This document shows positions 1-6,128 of a DNA stretch of 6,128 nt, piece by piece. The translations under genes were made by a program, and so were the position numbers. The number at the start of each line of letters is the position of its first letter. Within the stretch, counting starts at the first letter, position 1. The notes beneath the pieces were generated by a model. That model was given only the letters and a program-made list of their open reading frames with translations, searched no databases and had not been told where the DNA came from. This stretch comes from an uncultured bacterium (GTDB taxonomy: Bacteria > Bacteroidota > Bacteroidia > Bacteroidales > JACABE01): contig CAIWDQ010000388.1 in NCBI GenBank assembly GCA_903911455.1, positions 1 through 6,128 on the forward strand. Direction: 5' to 3'.

Positions 1-97
1 AAAGAAAAAGAAGCAAAAAGAAAAATTTACAACATCATTCTTTTATTAAAAATTCAAAGTGCAAAACTAAAGGACACGAAATTAAAAAGGCTTAATA

Positions 98-123
98 CCT
101 GACAGGATGAAAAACCTGTCAGG
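98..123. repeat. Perfect 9+9 bp inverted repeat in the spacer after the mannosidase gene
   Basis: The arms CCTGACAGG (98-106) and CCTGTCAGG (115-123) are exact reverse complements around an 8-base loop (107-114). Each arm is itself nearly palindromic (CCTG-N-CAGG), so the element also reads as a direct repeat extended by ATG on the right side of each arm (98-109 and 115-126, one mismatch). It lies about 125 bases after the mannosidase stop and could fold as a hairpin in RNA of either strand. The T-run needed for a classic intrinsic terminator is weak: on the minus strand a TTTTT begins about 10 bases after the stem. A dispersed intergenic palindrome with possible transcription-end function is the best reading. 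Similar CCTGACAGG/CCTGTCAGG palindromes are, to my recollection, scattered in Bacteroidota intergenic regions. Confidence 0.7.
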
Positions 124-169
124 ATGCTTTCAATGATTTGTCATATCAATAGTGTGCTATAAGAATAGG

Positions 170-182
170 AGCTCGCAATGAC
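170..182. repeat. Possible end of a dispersed intergenic repeat (GCTCGCAATGACG)
   Basis: The 13 bases GCTCGCAATGACG, read on the other strand as CGTCATTGCGAGC, match the conserved end of a short intergenic repeat that I recall from many bacterial genomes, Bacteroidota included. Only this end is visible; the expected partner arm is not obvious nearby, so it would be a fragment. The identification is from memory of the motif alone, and its presence between two other repeat elements is supporting context only. Confidence 0.4.
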
Positions 183-197
183 GAATTCTTTTCTTAA

Positions 198-225
198 CTA
201 TTGCCTAATGCCTATTGCCTTTATT
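198..225. repeat. Degenerate 7-bp tandem repeat (GCCTATT type)
   Basis: A heptamer array reads as a partial CTATT (198-202), then GCCTAAT (203-209), GCCTATT (210-216) and the decaying GCCTTTA (217-223). It lies 22 bases beyond the mannosidase stop codon in non-coding sequence. Arrays of the GCCTATT/GGCAATA kind are familiar to me from Bacteroidota intergenic DNA. No function is evident. The copies are too few and too diverged to suggest active slippage. Confidence 0.55.
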
Positions 226-246
226 CTTTTTGTTACTCGGTTATTT

Positions 247-3200
247 CTATTGCACAATAAACTTCTTATTAATATTAATATTAATATCTTTACTCTTTAA
301 AGATAACAGATAAATTCCAGGAGACATTCCTTTGGTTGAAATATCATATTTAATTCCTCCTTTAGTATTTTTCTCTATCAGTTTCTTTCCTTGTAGATTA
401 TAAATATTTATGGTGAAGGTTTCTTTATCATTAAACTGAATCATATCAATAATAAAATGACCATGAGTAACGGGGTTTGGATAGATCTTTAAATTATCTT
501 TGGTAGTTTCGTTTATTCCTAAGGCATTCGAATAAAGCTGGCTCATCGGAATAGTTTCTGCCCACTGGTTAGTACTCGACCAACCGAGGATACAGGTTGC
601 ATTTAAAGTATTCTCATAATATTCCAGTCTTATATCATACTTCTGTCCGGCAGTTAAAGAAATGGTAGCATTGTTTACATAATAATTATGAGCCACCCAG
701 TTATCAATAAGCAAAACATTGTTTATCCACAACCTTACGCCATCATCCGAAGTAGTATAAAAGGTATACAAATCGCTATATCTGGGTTGTACCTGCCCTG
801 TCCATTTCACCGAAAAGTTATCTGCATTTACAATAGGAGCAGGGGAACCTAACTGCCACTCAAAGTTTATAACAGGATCAATCCGATACATTACAGGAGT
901 GTTGAAATTATTTCCATTAAAGTAATTCCCAGCCAAACCATCGCCATTCCCATTTGCAGGATTCCCAAGACAAGTAAATACAAGCTTATTTAAATTAAAA
1001 CTACTCACCGACTGATCGAAATATACGCGTATAACATGATAGCCTACAGTTAAAAATACATTCTTACTTAAGGTTACAAAAGTTTGATTGCCACCTGTAG
1101 AAGTAATATTATAAATACCGCTTTTTGTGATGGTATCAAATTCAACATGAAACTGACCACCACCATTCAAAGAAGCTACTCTTGCATCAATACGGTAATC
1201 AGCAGACGAATCAACGTATACTGTGTACTTCAGCCATTCACCTGAATTTATATTTGTAACATCATAACCACCCTCAGAGCAAGTTTCAATATCCACACTC
1301 TCACCCAAACGGTATTGTCCGCCAGTGTTAGGAGTATCAGTATCATGATAAGCAGTTAACTCACCACCGTTATCAAAGTTTTCGGCTTCGATAGTTCCTG
1401 GTATGTGAATTAAATTACCATAAGAAGTATTCTTCTTAACATCTCCGAATACCTGAAATTCGTAGATACGTGCAGCGTTGTCACTCCCCGAATTAGTAAC
1501 CAACAATCGTACTCTTCGTGCTCTGAAAGGAGTAATATTTCTATCAGTAACATTAGCAGTATTGCCTGAAACTGTATCTAAAGTTATCCATCCACTTCCA
1601 TTAGGAACTTGCAATGCAAAGCTTTTAGTAATATAATTAGTTGATTCAACACCGGCATGAACTACTCTCCAGCGACATATAGTTATAGTATCAGCCATAT
1701 CAACGTCAAGATATTTATTACCGGCAACATTATGACACCACTTAGTTGTTTCATCCCCATCTACACCTTGAGCAGGAGTTTCGTTAGTAGCACATTGTCC
1801 TGAAGCTGTTGCAGCTTTATTTAATGTTTGATTAATATTGCAACTACTGTTTACTAAAGTATCCTGATATGGAATATCTTTTATTTCGTTACCATTCGTA
1901 ATGTCGTCGTTCTCGTTGTTTGCCAGAGTTAAAGCAAAGATAGCAATCTTGTCATTAACTGGAAGTGTAAGTTCAGTAGCCCCTTGCGGAAGCACTATGC
2001 AATACTTATAAAGATACGTAAAAGAGTATGCTTCGTTGGTATTATTTGCTCCATTGTGTCGGTGCGTACCTGTCCAGGCAATGTTATCAGTTTTAAAGAA
2101 GCTGGTAGCATACGTTCCGCCCCACGAACCAACATAGCCAGAGAAGTATTGAACTCCAATAGTGTAAGGAGTATTATTTATATAAAAAGTACCAGTCTGG
2201 TCACCCGAAGAAGAAGCTGCAAGGATGTATAATTTCTTAAAATTAGCTGCTCCTGTTAATGGAATCTTATTGCCATGACATCTAATAATGTTCTTAGCAC
2301 CTGTATATTTAGGACCCATCTTAAAGGCTATACCATCAGCGAAAATTGTATCAAGTAAAAGTTCGGCAGAATAAGTAATTTTATTTCCATCGAAGTTGCC
2401 ATCAGCTCTATTGGAGTCGTAAGTTATCGCATCATCACCATAATATAAACTTATAGGGCTACTAACAGGATTTGTAAGTGGATCGGAAGGTGGAGCAAGC
2501 TTTACACTAAAAGTTTTAGGTTGAAAAGGAGTTAAACTAAAAGTAAGAGAATCTCCTGAATAGTTGGCACTTCCAATTACTTCTTCAATGCCATTGCATT
2601 CGCTTGCGCTAATAATCTGAGAGCAGAATTTAACTTTAACATTGTTTGCCGGAAGGCCTTTTGTTTCATAAACTCTTATTATAAAATCAGAACTGTTTTC
2701 TGCTTTCTTAACTTCTTTAATAGCTATCTGTGAAGTATCAACACTCGCAAATGAAAAGCTTTTACCAAGAGTCCCATTATGTTTAGGAGCTACAAAAGAA
2801 ATTAATGGCTGGTTCAGTTTATCAGCTTCCCACACAGTATTTGCATCAAAATACCTTCCTGCATGCCCGTAAATAGAATATGTAAATTGTTGTTTAAATA
2901 AATCCTGGTTTGCCTGATAAGTAAAACTTGTGCTTACTCCCGGAGTATGTATCAATGATAAACGTAAAGTATTATTTGCAGGTTTATCCCAACCATATTT
3001 GCAATCATTCATAATAGAAACACCATAGGTACTATCAGTACTGGTTAAGTCAGCCCATTGTTGAGCAGGGACTTCGTACTTTGAAGAAGTATTATTATTT
3101 CGTTTGATAGAACCAAGTCCAAGATCGTAAGTTGCATAAGGATTAGAAACTGATAATGGGAAAATAGCTTTTAATAATGTATTTTTAGTCTTCCAGTCAA

Positions 3201-5028
3201 CATTATTTACAAAGTCAATTCTTTCTTTAGGACCTACATTTGTAAGACGAATATATTCTGTAAAAGTAGAACCACTCTTAGTTCTTACTATCTTTAAAGT
3301 AGCTCTCAACAAACCATTTTCTTGAATTGATATAGTAGGAGTACCATCTACATAGTTCTGTGGATTTCCACTAATTGCACTATATTGAATCTCCCAAGAA
3401 GGCCATGAATTAGATTGATCTGTAAACATACCTAATCTAATAGGAGTACTAAGCAATTCCTTATTACCATATCTTTTATCAATGATTGAAGAAACGTCTC
3501 CATTAGTATTTAAAGTAACTTTGTATACCGAATTTTCAATTGTATTGTTTGTAACAACTAAATTAGTTGTCAAAGGAGAGGGAGTTGAAGATACTTTTAC
3601 ATCATAAACTTCATAACCTAAGGATTTAACATTGGCATCAAAAATAAAGTTAATCGTTCCATTACCAAAAGATATTATCTGAGCAGGAACTTCAACACCA
3701 TATTGATTATATACCCTCATATAAATAGGAGGAATAATATTATAAGAGATCGTTGCATCAACAATATCTTCTCTATCAATTGAAAGTTGATTGTAAACTA
3801 CAACCGAATTACCTACAGTTTGTGTATTAAGTCCTCTTATTATAGCACCCGAAGCATTTGTAAGAGCAGTAGCAAAAGTATTCTGACATACAACTTCGTC
3901 GTTCCACGAAAAAGTATATGCCTGAGGAATACTCGTTCCTGTTAAGTCGTCGTGAAACTGATGCCAGATAACACGAGTCCATGTACTGTTTAAAATATCT
4001 GTTGGATACTTTAATCCACCAAGCCATTGAGCCATAACAGAACTTCTTTCGGTGGCTGTACCTAATAATTCATTCTTACGGTTCCATCTTTTCATAGCAG
4101 TTTGAGATGTATAACAACCAGTTCCATGAGTTGCCATTAATAATTCTCCATTATAAAGAGGAAAATCTCCCCATTGGCTTTGTGGAGTTATTTCAAATAA
4201 TGAATCAGATGTTCCAGCTATAATCGTTAAAGGACCAGTGCCGGCAATACTCTTTTCTAACCAATAAACTGATGTTGTATCAGGTGCACCACCTACGTCG
4301 CCGGTTCCATAATATTGTAACCCTACAAAATGACCATTACTTGAAGCCCCTTCAGCATTAACAGCAGTGAGTATGGAGCTACTATTACTTAAATCAGTTG
4401 TAATAGTTGTAGTATAAGCACCAGGTTTTAATGCAGCCATAATTTGAGAACCATCAACACCTTGCCAAATGCCAACATCAAATGGAACAGTAGTAGAAGA
4501 ACCCCATGAAAGCTTTTGTGAAGAGAAGCCTAATAAGCCGCAGTGTTTTGCTATAGAAGGTAAAACATATCCAAACCCAAAACAATCAGGTAAAAAGATA
4601 TCATTACTTTTCTTATTAAACTCTTTTTTATAAAAGGTTTGACCTAATAAAACATTCCTAAAGAAAGATTCAGGTGAGGGTATATTTACATCATTTGCAT
4701 CAAGCGAACTACCTGTAATGTGCCATCTACCCTGAGAGATATAATTCTTTAATGAATCATAAGCTGAAGGATAATATTCCTTAGCAAACATATAAATAAT
4801 AGCTCCTTCGAAATTGAATTTATAATCAGGGTACTGAGAGAACAAAGCAAAGTTCTTCTCTAAAGTATTAAAGGTACTAGTATTTATAGTTGCCTGTACA
4901 GTCCAGTTCCATTGAGTATCAAGATGAGCAGTCGAAACCATGTAAACTTTCTTTTGCGAAAAACTATTAAAATTAAACAGTACGCAAATAATAACAATAA
5001 CAAATAAATTGTAAAGTCGTCTTTTCAT
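247..5028 (-). CDS. Secreted multidomain GH38 alpha-mannosidase with F5/8C, CBM6, PA14 and T9SS sorting domains
   Basis: Predicted retaining, zinc-dependent alpha-mannosidase that removes alpha-linked mannose from glycans outside the cell. Residues 1-24 form a signal peptide (KRR, then a hydrophobic core) with likely cleavage before Gln25. The GH38 catalytic domain starts almost at once: H35 and D37 in HLDTQW and H359 in HQFHDDLTGT match the family zinc ligands, and D148 in PDCFGFG matches the nucleophile, which also binds zinc. The middle helical part is about 316-400 and the GH38 C-terminal beta-sandwiches about 490-845. A beta-rich domain I cannot name follows (855-1035, with a THRH motif at 988-991). 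Then come F5/8 type C (1065-1197), CBM6 (1206-1353), PA14 (1362-1500) and a T9SS type A sorting domain (1513-1593, KIYPNP start, GIYLL near the end). At 1593 residues it is much longer than a plain GH38 enzyme because of these appendages. The ATG at 5028 gives the intact signal peptide; no Shine-Dalgarno is visible, as usual in the phylum. The stop is TAG. The frame is open throughout with no sign of decay. Family and secretion are firm; linkage specificity and glycan substrate are not determinable. Confidence 0.95.
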   Translation of the reverse strand: MKRRLYNLFVIVIICVLFNFNSFSQKKVYMVSTAHLDTQWNWTVQATINTSTFNTLEKNFALFSQYPDYKFNFEGAIIYMFAKEYYPSAYDSLKNYISQGRWHITGSSLDANDVNIPSPESFFRNVLLGQTFYKKEFNKKSNDIFLPDCFGFGYVLPSIAKHCGLLGFSSQKLSWGSSTTVPFDVGIWQGVDGSQIMAALKPGAYTTTITTDLSNSSSILTAVNAEGASSNGHFVGLQYYGTGDVGGAPDTTSVYWLEKSIAGTGPLTIIAGTSDSLFEITPQSQWGDFPLYNGELLMATHGTGCYTSQTAMKRWNRKNELLGTATERSSVMAQWLGGLKYPTDILNSTWTRVIWHQFHDDLTGTSIPQAYTFSWNDEVVCQNTFATALTNASGAIIRGLNTQTVGNSVVVYNQLSIDREDIVDATISYNIIPPIYMRVYNQYGVEVPAQIISFGNGTINFIFDANVKSLGYEVYDVKVSSTPSPLTTNLVVTNNTIENSVYKVTLNTNGDVSSIIDKRYGNKELLSTPIRLGMFTDQSNSWPSWEIQYSAISGNPQNYVDGTPTISIQENGLLRATLKIVRTKSGSTFTEYIRLTNVGPKERIDFVNNVDWKTKNTLLKAIFPLSVSNPYATYDLGLGSIKRNNNTSSKYEVPAQQWADLTSTDSTYGVSIMNDCKYGWDKPANNTLRLSLIHTPGVSTSFTYQANQDLFKQQFTYSIYGHAGRYFDANTVWEADKLNQPLISFVAPKHNGTLGKSFSFASVDTSQIAIKEVKKAENSSDFIIRVYETKGLPANNVKVKFCSQIISASECNGIEEVIGSANYSGDSLTFSLTPFQPKTFSVKLAPPSDPLTNPVSSPISLYYGDDAITYDSNRADGNFDGNKITYSAELLLDTIFADGIAFKMGPKYTGAKNIIRCHGNKIPLTGAANFKKLYILAASSSGDQTGTFYINNTPYTIGVQYFSGYVGSWGGTYATSFFKTDNIAWTGTHRHNGANNTNEAYSFTYLYKYCIVLPQGATELTLPVNDKIAIFALTLANNENDDITNGNEIKDIPYQDTLVNSSCNINQTLNKAATASGQCATNETPAQGVDGDETTKWCHNVAGNKYLDVDMADTITICRWRVVHAGVESTNYITKSFALQVPNGSGWITLDTVSGNTANVTDRNITPFRARRVRLLVTNSGSDNAARIYEFQVFGDVKKNTSYGNLIHIPGTIEAENFDNGGELTAYHDTDTPNTGGQYRLGESVDIETCSEGGYDVTNINSGEWLKYTVYVDSSADYRIDARVASLNGGGQFHVEFDTITKSGIYNITSTGGNQTFVTLSKNVFLTVGYHVIRVYFDQSVSSFNLNKLVFTCLGNPANGNGDGLAGNYFNGNNFNTPVMYRIDPVINFEWQLGSPAPIVNADNFSVKWTGQVQPRYSDLYTFYTTSDDGVRLWINNVLLIDNWVAHNYYVNNATISLTAGQKYDIRLEYYENTLNATCILGWSSTNQWAETIPMSQLYSNALGINETTKDNLKIYPNPVTHGHFIIDMIQFNDKETFTINIYNLQGKKLIEKNTKGGIKYDISTKGMSPGIYLLSLKSKDINININKKFIVQ
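267..287. repeat. 6-bp tandem repeat (TTAATA) inside the mannosidase sorting domain
   Basis: About 3.5 exact copies of the hexamer TTAATA lie at 267-287. On the minus strand they encode the alternating Ile-Asn run at residues 1582-1587, close to the C-terminus. The unit is a multiple of three, so gain or loss of a copy would keep the frame and add or remove one Ile-Asn pair. This lies in the penultimate part of the T9SS sorting domain, where alternating hydrophobic and polar residues fit a beta strand. Confidence 0.8.
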
Positions 5029-5049
5029 AATTATAAAATAAAAGTTAGA

Positions 5050-5066
5050 ATTACTAATATAGTAAT
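5050..5066. promoter_or_regulatory. 17-bp perfect palindrome in the mannosidase upstream gap
   Basis: ATTACTA, a 3-base centre (ATA), then TAGTAAT form a perfect inverted repeat in the 86-bp gap between the four-helix membrane protein gene and the mannosidase start. Its near edge is 22 bases upstream of the ATG. It could be an operator bound by a dimeric regulator or a short AU-rich hairpin at the 5' end of the message. The stem is too weak and lacks a proper T-run for a confident terminator. In such AT-rich sequence a palindrome of this size may arise by chance. I could not place a convincing Bacteroidota -33/-7 promoter (TTTG / TAnnTTTG) around it. Confidence 0.35.
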
Positions 5067-5101
5067 CCTTAATAAAGTTAGTAGAAGAATGTTAAAAACA
5101 G

Positions 5102-5119
5102 TATCTTATTTATCTTATT
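5102..5119. repeat. Perfect 9-bp tandem duplication at the 3' end of the membrane protein gene
   Basis: TATCTTATT occurs twice back to back (5102-5110 and 5111-5119). The second copy contains the TAA stop of the four-helix membrane protein gene (5115-5117 on the plus strand) and its penultimate bases. The duplication therefore straddles the gene end and leaves the reading frame upstream unchanged. No function is implied. Confidence 0.7.
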
Positions 5120-5495
5120 TTTTATTCAGGTTTTGAAGAGACAATGCTTCAAAAATAGTATAGAACAAATACATTAGAAAATACCATACTATAAATGGAA
5201 TAGCTTCTTTAGGGTGTAAGAAAACATATAATAATAAAATTATCAATAGTAGCACTAACTTAGAAAATGTTAATAGCATATAACTAGTTGTAAAGCGTGC
5301 AAAGGTTTTGTCAACAGCTTTTAACTGTAAGTAATGGAAAATTAAAGTTAGCGAAAAGAAAAAAGGGATAAGAAAAGGGACAGCAGGTGAAGTTAGGTTT
5401 TTAGGTAAAAAGTAATTGGTTGTAATTGCAATTGCAGCAATAACAATAGTAAAGAGCAGTAAATTTTTTAAGAAATCAAGGTAATTAGATTTCAT
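5115..5495 (-). CDS. Small four-helix inner-membrane protein, probably ATP-synthase-associated (AtpI-like position)
   Basis: A 126-residue, very hydrophobic protein with four predicted membrane helices at about residues 9-29, 38-58, 70-92 and 97-119. A basic/polar stretch around 59-69 separates helices 2 and 3, and the tail ends in Lys-Lys. It has no signal peptide beyond the first helix and no catalytic motif that I can see. The start ATG lies 11 bp after the stop of the AtpZ-like gene, so the two are almost certainly co-transcribed. Four helices and this position resemble AtpI-type proteins, which help assemble the F0 c-ring, and in Bacteroidota an uncharacterised protein of this kind is commonly found between AtpZ and the F0 a-subunit. 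That assignment rests on topology and neighbours rather than on recognised residues, so it should be treated as a hypothesis. The coding region itself is well supported by length, operon spacing and the coherent membrane pattern. Confidence 0.85.
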   Translation of the reverse strand: MKSNYLDFLKNLLLFTIVIAAIAITTNYFLPKNLTSPAVPFLIPFFFSLTLIFHYLQLKAVDKTFARFTTSYMLLTFSKLVLLLIILLLYVFLHPKEAIPFIVWYFLMYLFYTIFEALSLQNLNKK

Positions 5496-5506
5496 TTATA
5501 AGAGTA

Positions 5507-5728
5507 TTATTTTTTATTATTTAAAAGATCTTTTGTTACGTAATATATAGATAGAATCACAGATAGCATCGAAAAAACTACAACAAAATAATGTTTCCCA
5601 TTTGTCAACCATTTATCTAACTCATATCCACCAAATATACCTAACAGAATAATAGCTATCATCTGAAAAGCAATACTCGAGTATTTTGCGTAATCGTTAA
5701 GCTGTTTCCTTGGTTTGTTGGGTTTCAT
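5507..5728 (-). CDS. atpZ: AtpZ/AtpI-family F0F1-ATPase accessory membrane protein
   Basis: A 73-residue protein with a basic, polar N-terminus, a first membrane helix at about residues 17-37 and a second at about 46-65. The AFQM segment (20-23) and the G-x-F-G-G-Y-x-L-D-K-W-L signature (30-41) at the end of helix 1 are typical of the AtpZ/AtpI family. Members accompany F0F1 ATP synthase operons. They have been linked to c-ring assembly (AtpI) and, in alkaliphilic Bacillus, to divalent cation supply, but the role in Bacteroidota is not settled. The start at 5728 is the only ATG that keeps the whole N-terminal family region; the next Met is residue 23, inside helix 1. With this start the gene overlaps the end of the bactofilin gene by 32 bp in another frame, which points to translational coupling. 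The membrane gene at 5495 follows 11 bp downstream. The symbol is by family, not by proven orthology. Confidence 0.9.
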   Translation of the reverse strand: MKPNKPRKQLNDYAKYSSIAFQMIAIILLGIFGGYELDKWLTNGKHYFVVVFSMLSVILSIYYVTKDLLNNKK

Positions 5729-6095
5729 TTACATGATTAAATGAATTCGATTTACCGGTATTCATACTACACGATCCTGAGAATTGTGCGCCTGGTTCAA
5801 TTGATAATTTATTAATAACAATATTACCAATTAATTTAGCGGTGCTTTTTAAAGCTAAAAGTTCCTGTACATTAACATTAGCTTTAACACTTCCTGAAAA
5901 GTCAGCATTCTGACAAGAGATTTCTCCTTCAACAGAGCCTGTAGCTCCTATAACTAATTTGCCTTTAGCACTTATAGTCCCTGTTAAAGTTCCATCAATT
6001 CTAAAGTCTCCATTAGCAATAATATCGCCTTTTACTATTGTACCGGCTCCTAAAATGTTAATCGAGGAGGAATCTATTTCAACTGGTTTTGCCAT
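5697..6095 (-). CDS. Bactofilin (polymer-forming cytoskeletal protein, DUF583)
   Basis: A 132-residue protein whose core (about residues 13-110) is a series of short beta repeats with glycine turns, as expected for the right-handed beta-helix of bactofilins: I-x-G-x-G-T then KGDI (15-25), RIDGTLTGTI (32-41), KLVIGATGSVEGEI (46-59), FSGSVKANV (66-74), LLALKSTAKLIGNI (79-92) and LSIEPGAQFSGSCSM (97-111). The N-terminal (1-12) and C-terminal (112-132) tails are polar and probably disordered, again typical. Bactofilins self-assemble into nucleotide-independent filaments on the cytoplasmic face of the membrane and help place cell-wall enzymes, stalks or other polar structures. The length is normal for the short bactofilins of Bacteroidota. 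The ATG at 6095 is preceded by an AT-rich stretch without a Shine-Dalgarno. The final codons overlap the AtpZ-like gene. No function beyond the family is implied by the sequence, and a link to the ATP synthase genes is positional only. Confidence 0.95.
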   Translation of the reverse strand: MAKPVEIDSSSINILGAGTIVKGDIIANGDFRIDGTLTGTISAKGKLVIGATGSVEGEISCQNADFSGSVKANVNVQELLALKSTAKLIGNIVINKLSIEPGAQFSGSCSMNTGKSNSFNHVNETQQTKETA

Positions 6096-6128
6096 ATATT
6101 TATTTATTTACAGATTACAAATCAAATG

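Noticed and set aside
1..97. A gene at the left end of the window
   Set aside because: A-rich sequence with no open frame of useful length or recognisable protein on either strand.
98..123. Inverted repeat as a CRISPR repeat or attachment site
   Set aside because: There is one copy only, with no regularly spaced repeats and no integrase, tRNA or cas gene in view.
1984..2232. 82-residue plus-strand open frame
   Set aside because: Lies wholly inside the mannosidase gene on the opposite strand. Its product has no recognisable domain and an odd composition, while the minus-strand frame there encodes a coherent beta-rich domain.
3827..4027. 66-residue minus-strand open frame
   Set aside because: Out-of-frame shadow inside the GH38 region that encodes the conserved zinc ligand H359. 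The product looks random.
5029..5114. Bacteroidota-type promoter for the mannosidase
   Set aside because: Two TAACTTT(A/T) strings resemble the -7 box, but neither has a TTTG-like -33 box at the right spacing, so I do not call a promoter.
6096..6128. Possible C-terminus of an upstream minus-strand gene
   Set aside because: All three minus-strand frames meet a stop within a few codons of the window edge, so a gene may end here, but at most six codons are visible and no frame can be preferred.

Overview
The window is AT-rich and reads as chromosomal DNA of a Bacteroidota bacterium. The grounds are a type IX secretion (T9SS) C-terminal sorting domain on a large surface glycosidase, a signal peptide that probably cleaves just before Gln, start codons without Shine-Dalgarno sequences, and a bactofilin / AtpZ / small membrane protein trio of the kind found ahead of the ATP synthase genes in this phylum. 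I cannot name the genus.

All four supported genes are on the minus strand, so the transcription order runs from high to low coordinates. First come three small, tightly packed genes. They are a bactofilin (6095-5697), an AtpZ/AtpI-family two-helix membrane protein (5728-5507, overlapping the bactofilin by 32 bp), and a four-helix membrane protein (5495-5115) that starts 11 bp after the previous stop. They look like one transcription unit. From general knowledge of Bacteroidota gene order, the next gene would usually be atpB, the F0 a-subunit.

Instead, after an 86-bp gap containing a short perfect palindrome, a 1593-residue secreted glycoside hydrolase family 38 alpha-mannosidase (5028-247) fills most of the window. 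It carries a signal peptide, the full GH38 catalytic and beta-sandwich region with visible zinc ligands and nucleophile, an unnamed beta-rich domain, an F5/8-type C (discoidin-like) domain, a CBM6 domain, a PA14 domain and the T9SS sorting domain. The design fits a cell-surface or released enzyme that removes alpha-linked mannose from glycans.

The last ~246 bases (1-246) hold no gene I can support. They contain three small repeat-like elements: a 9+9 bp perfect inverted repeat, a segment resembling a dispersed intergenic repeat, and a degenerate 7-bp tandem repeat. These suggest a repeat-laden intergenic spacer downstream of the mannosidase.

I see no transposase, CRISPR array, RNA gene, toxin-antitoxin pair or defence system, and no convincing new biological system. 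The points most worth a second look are the mannosidase sitting where atpB would be expected, its modular architecture, and the repeat cluster after it.
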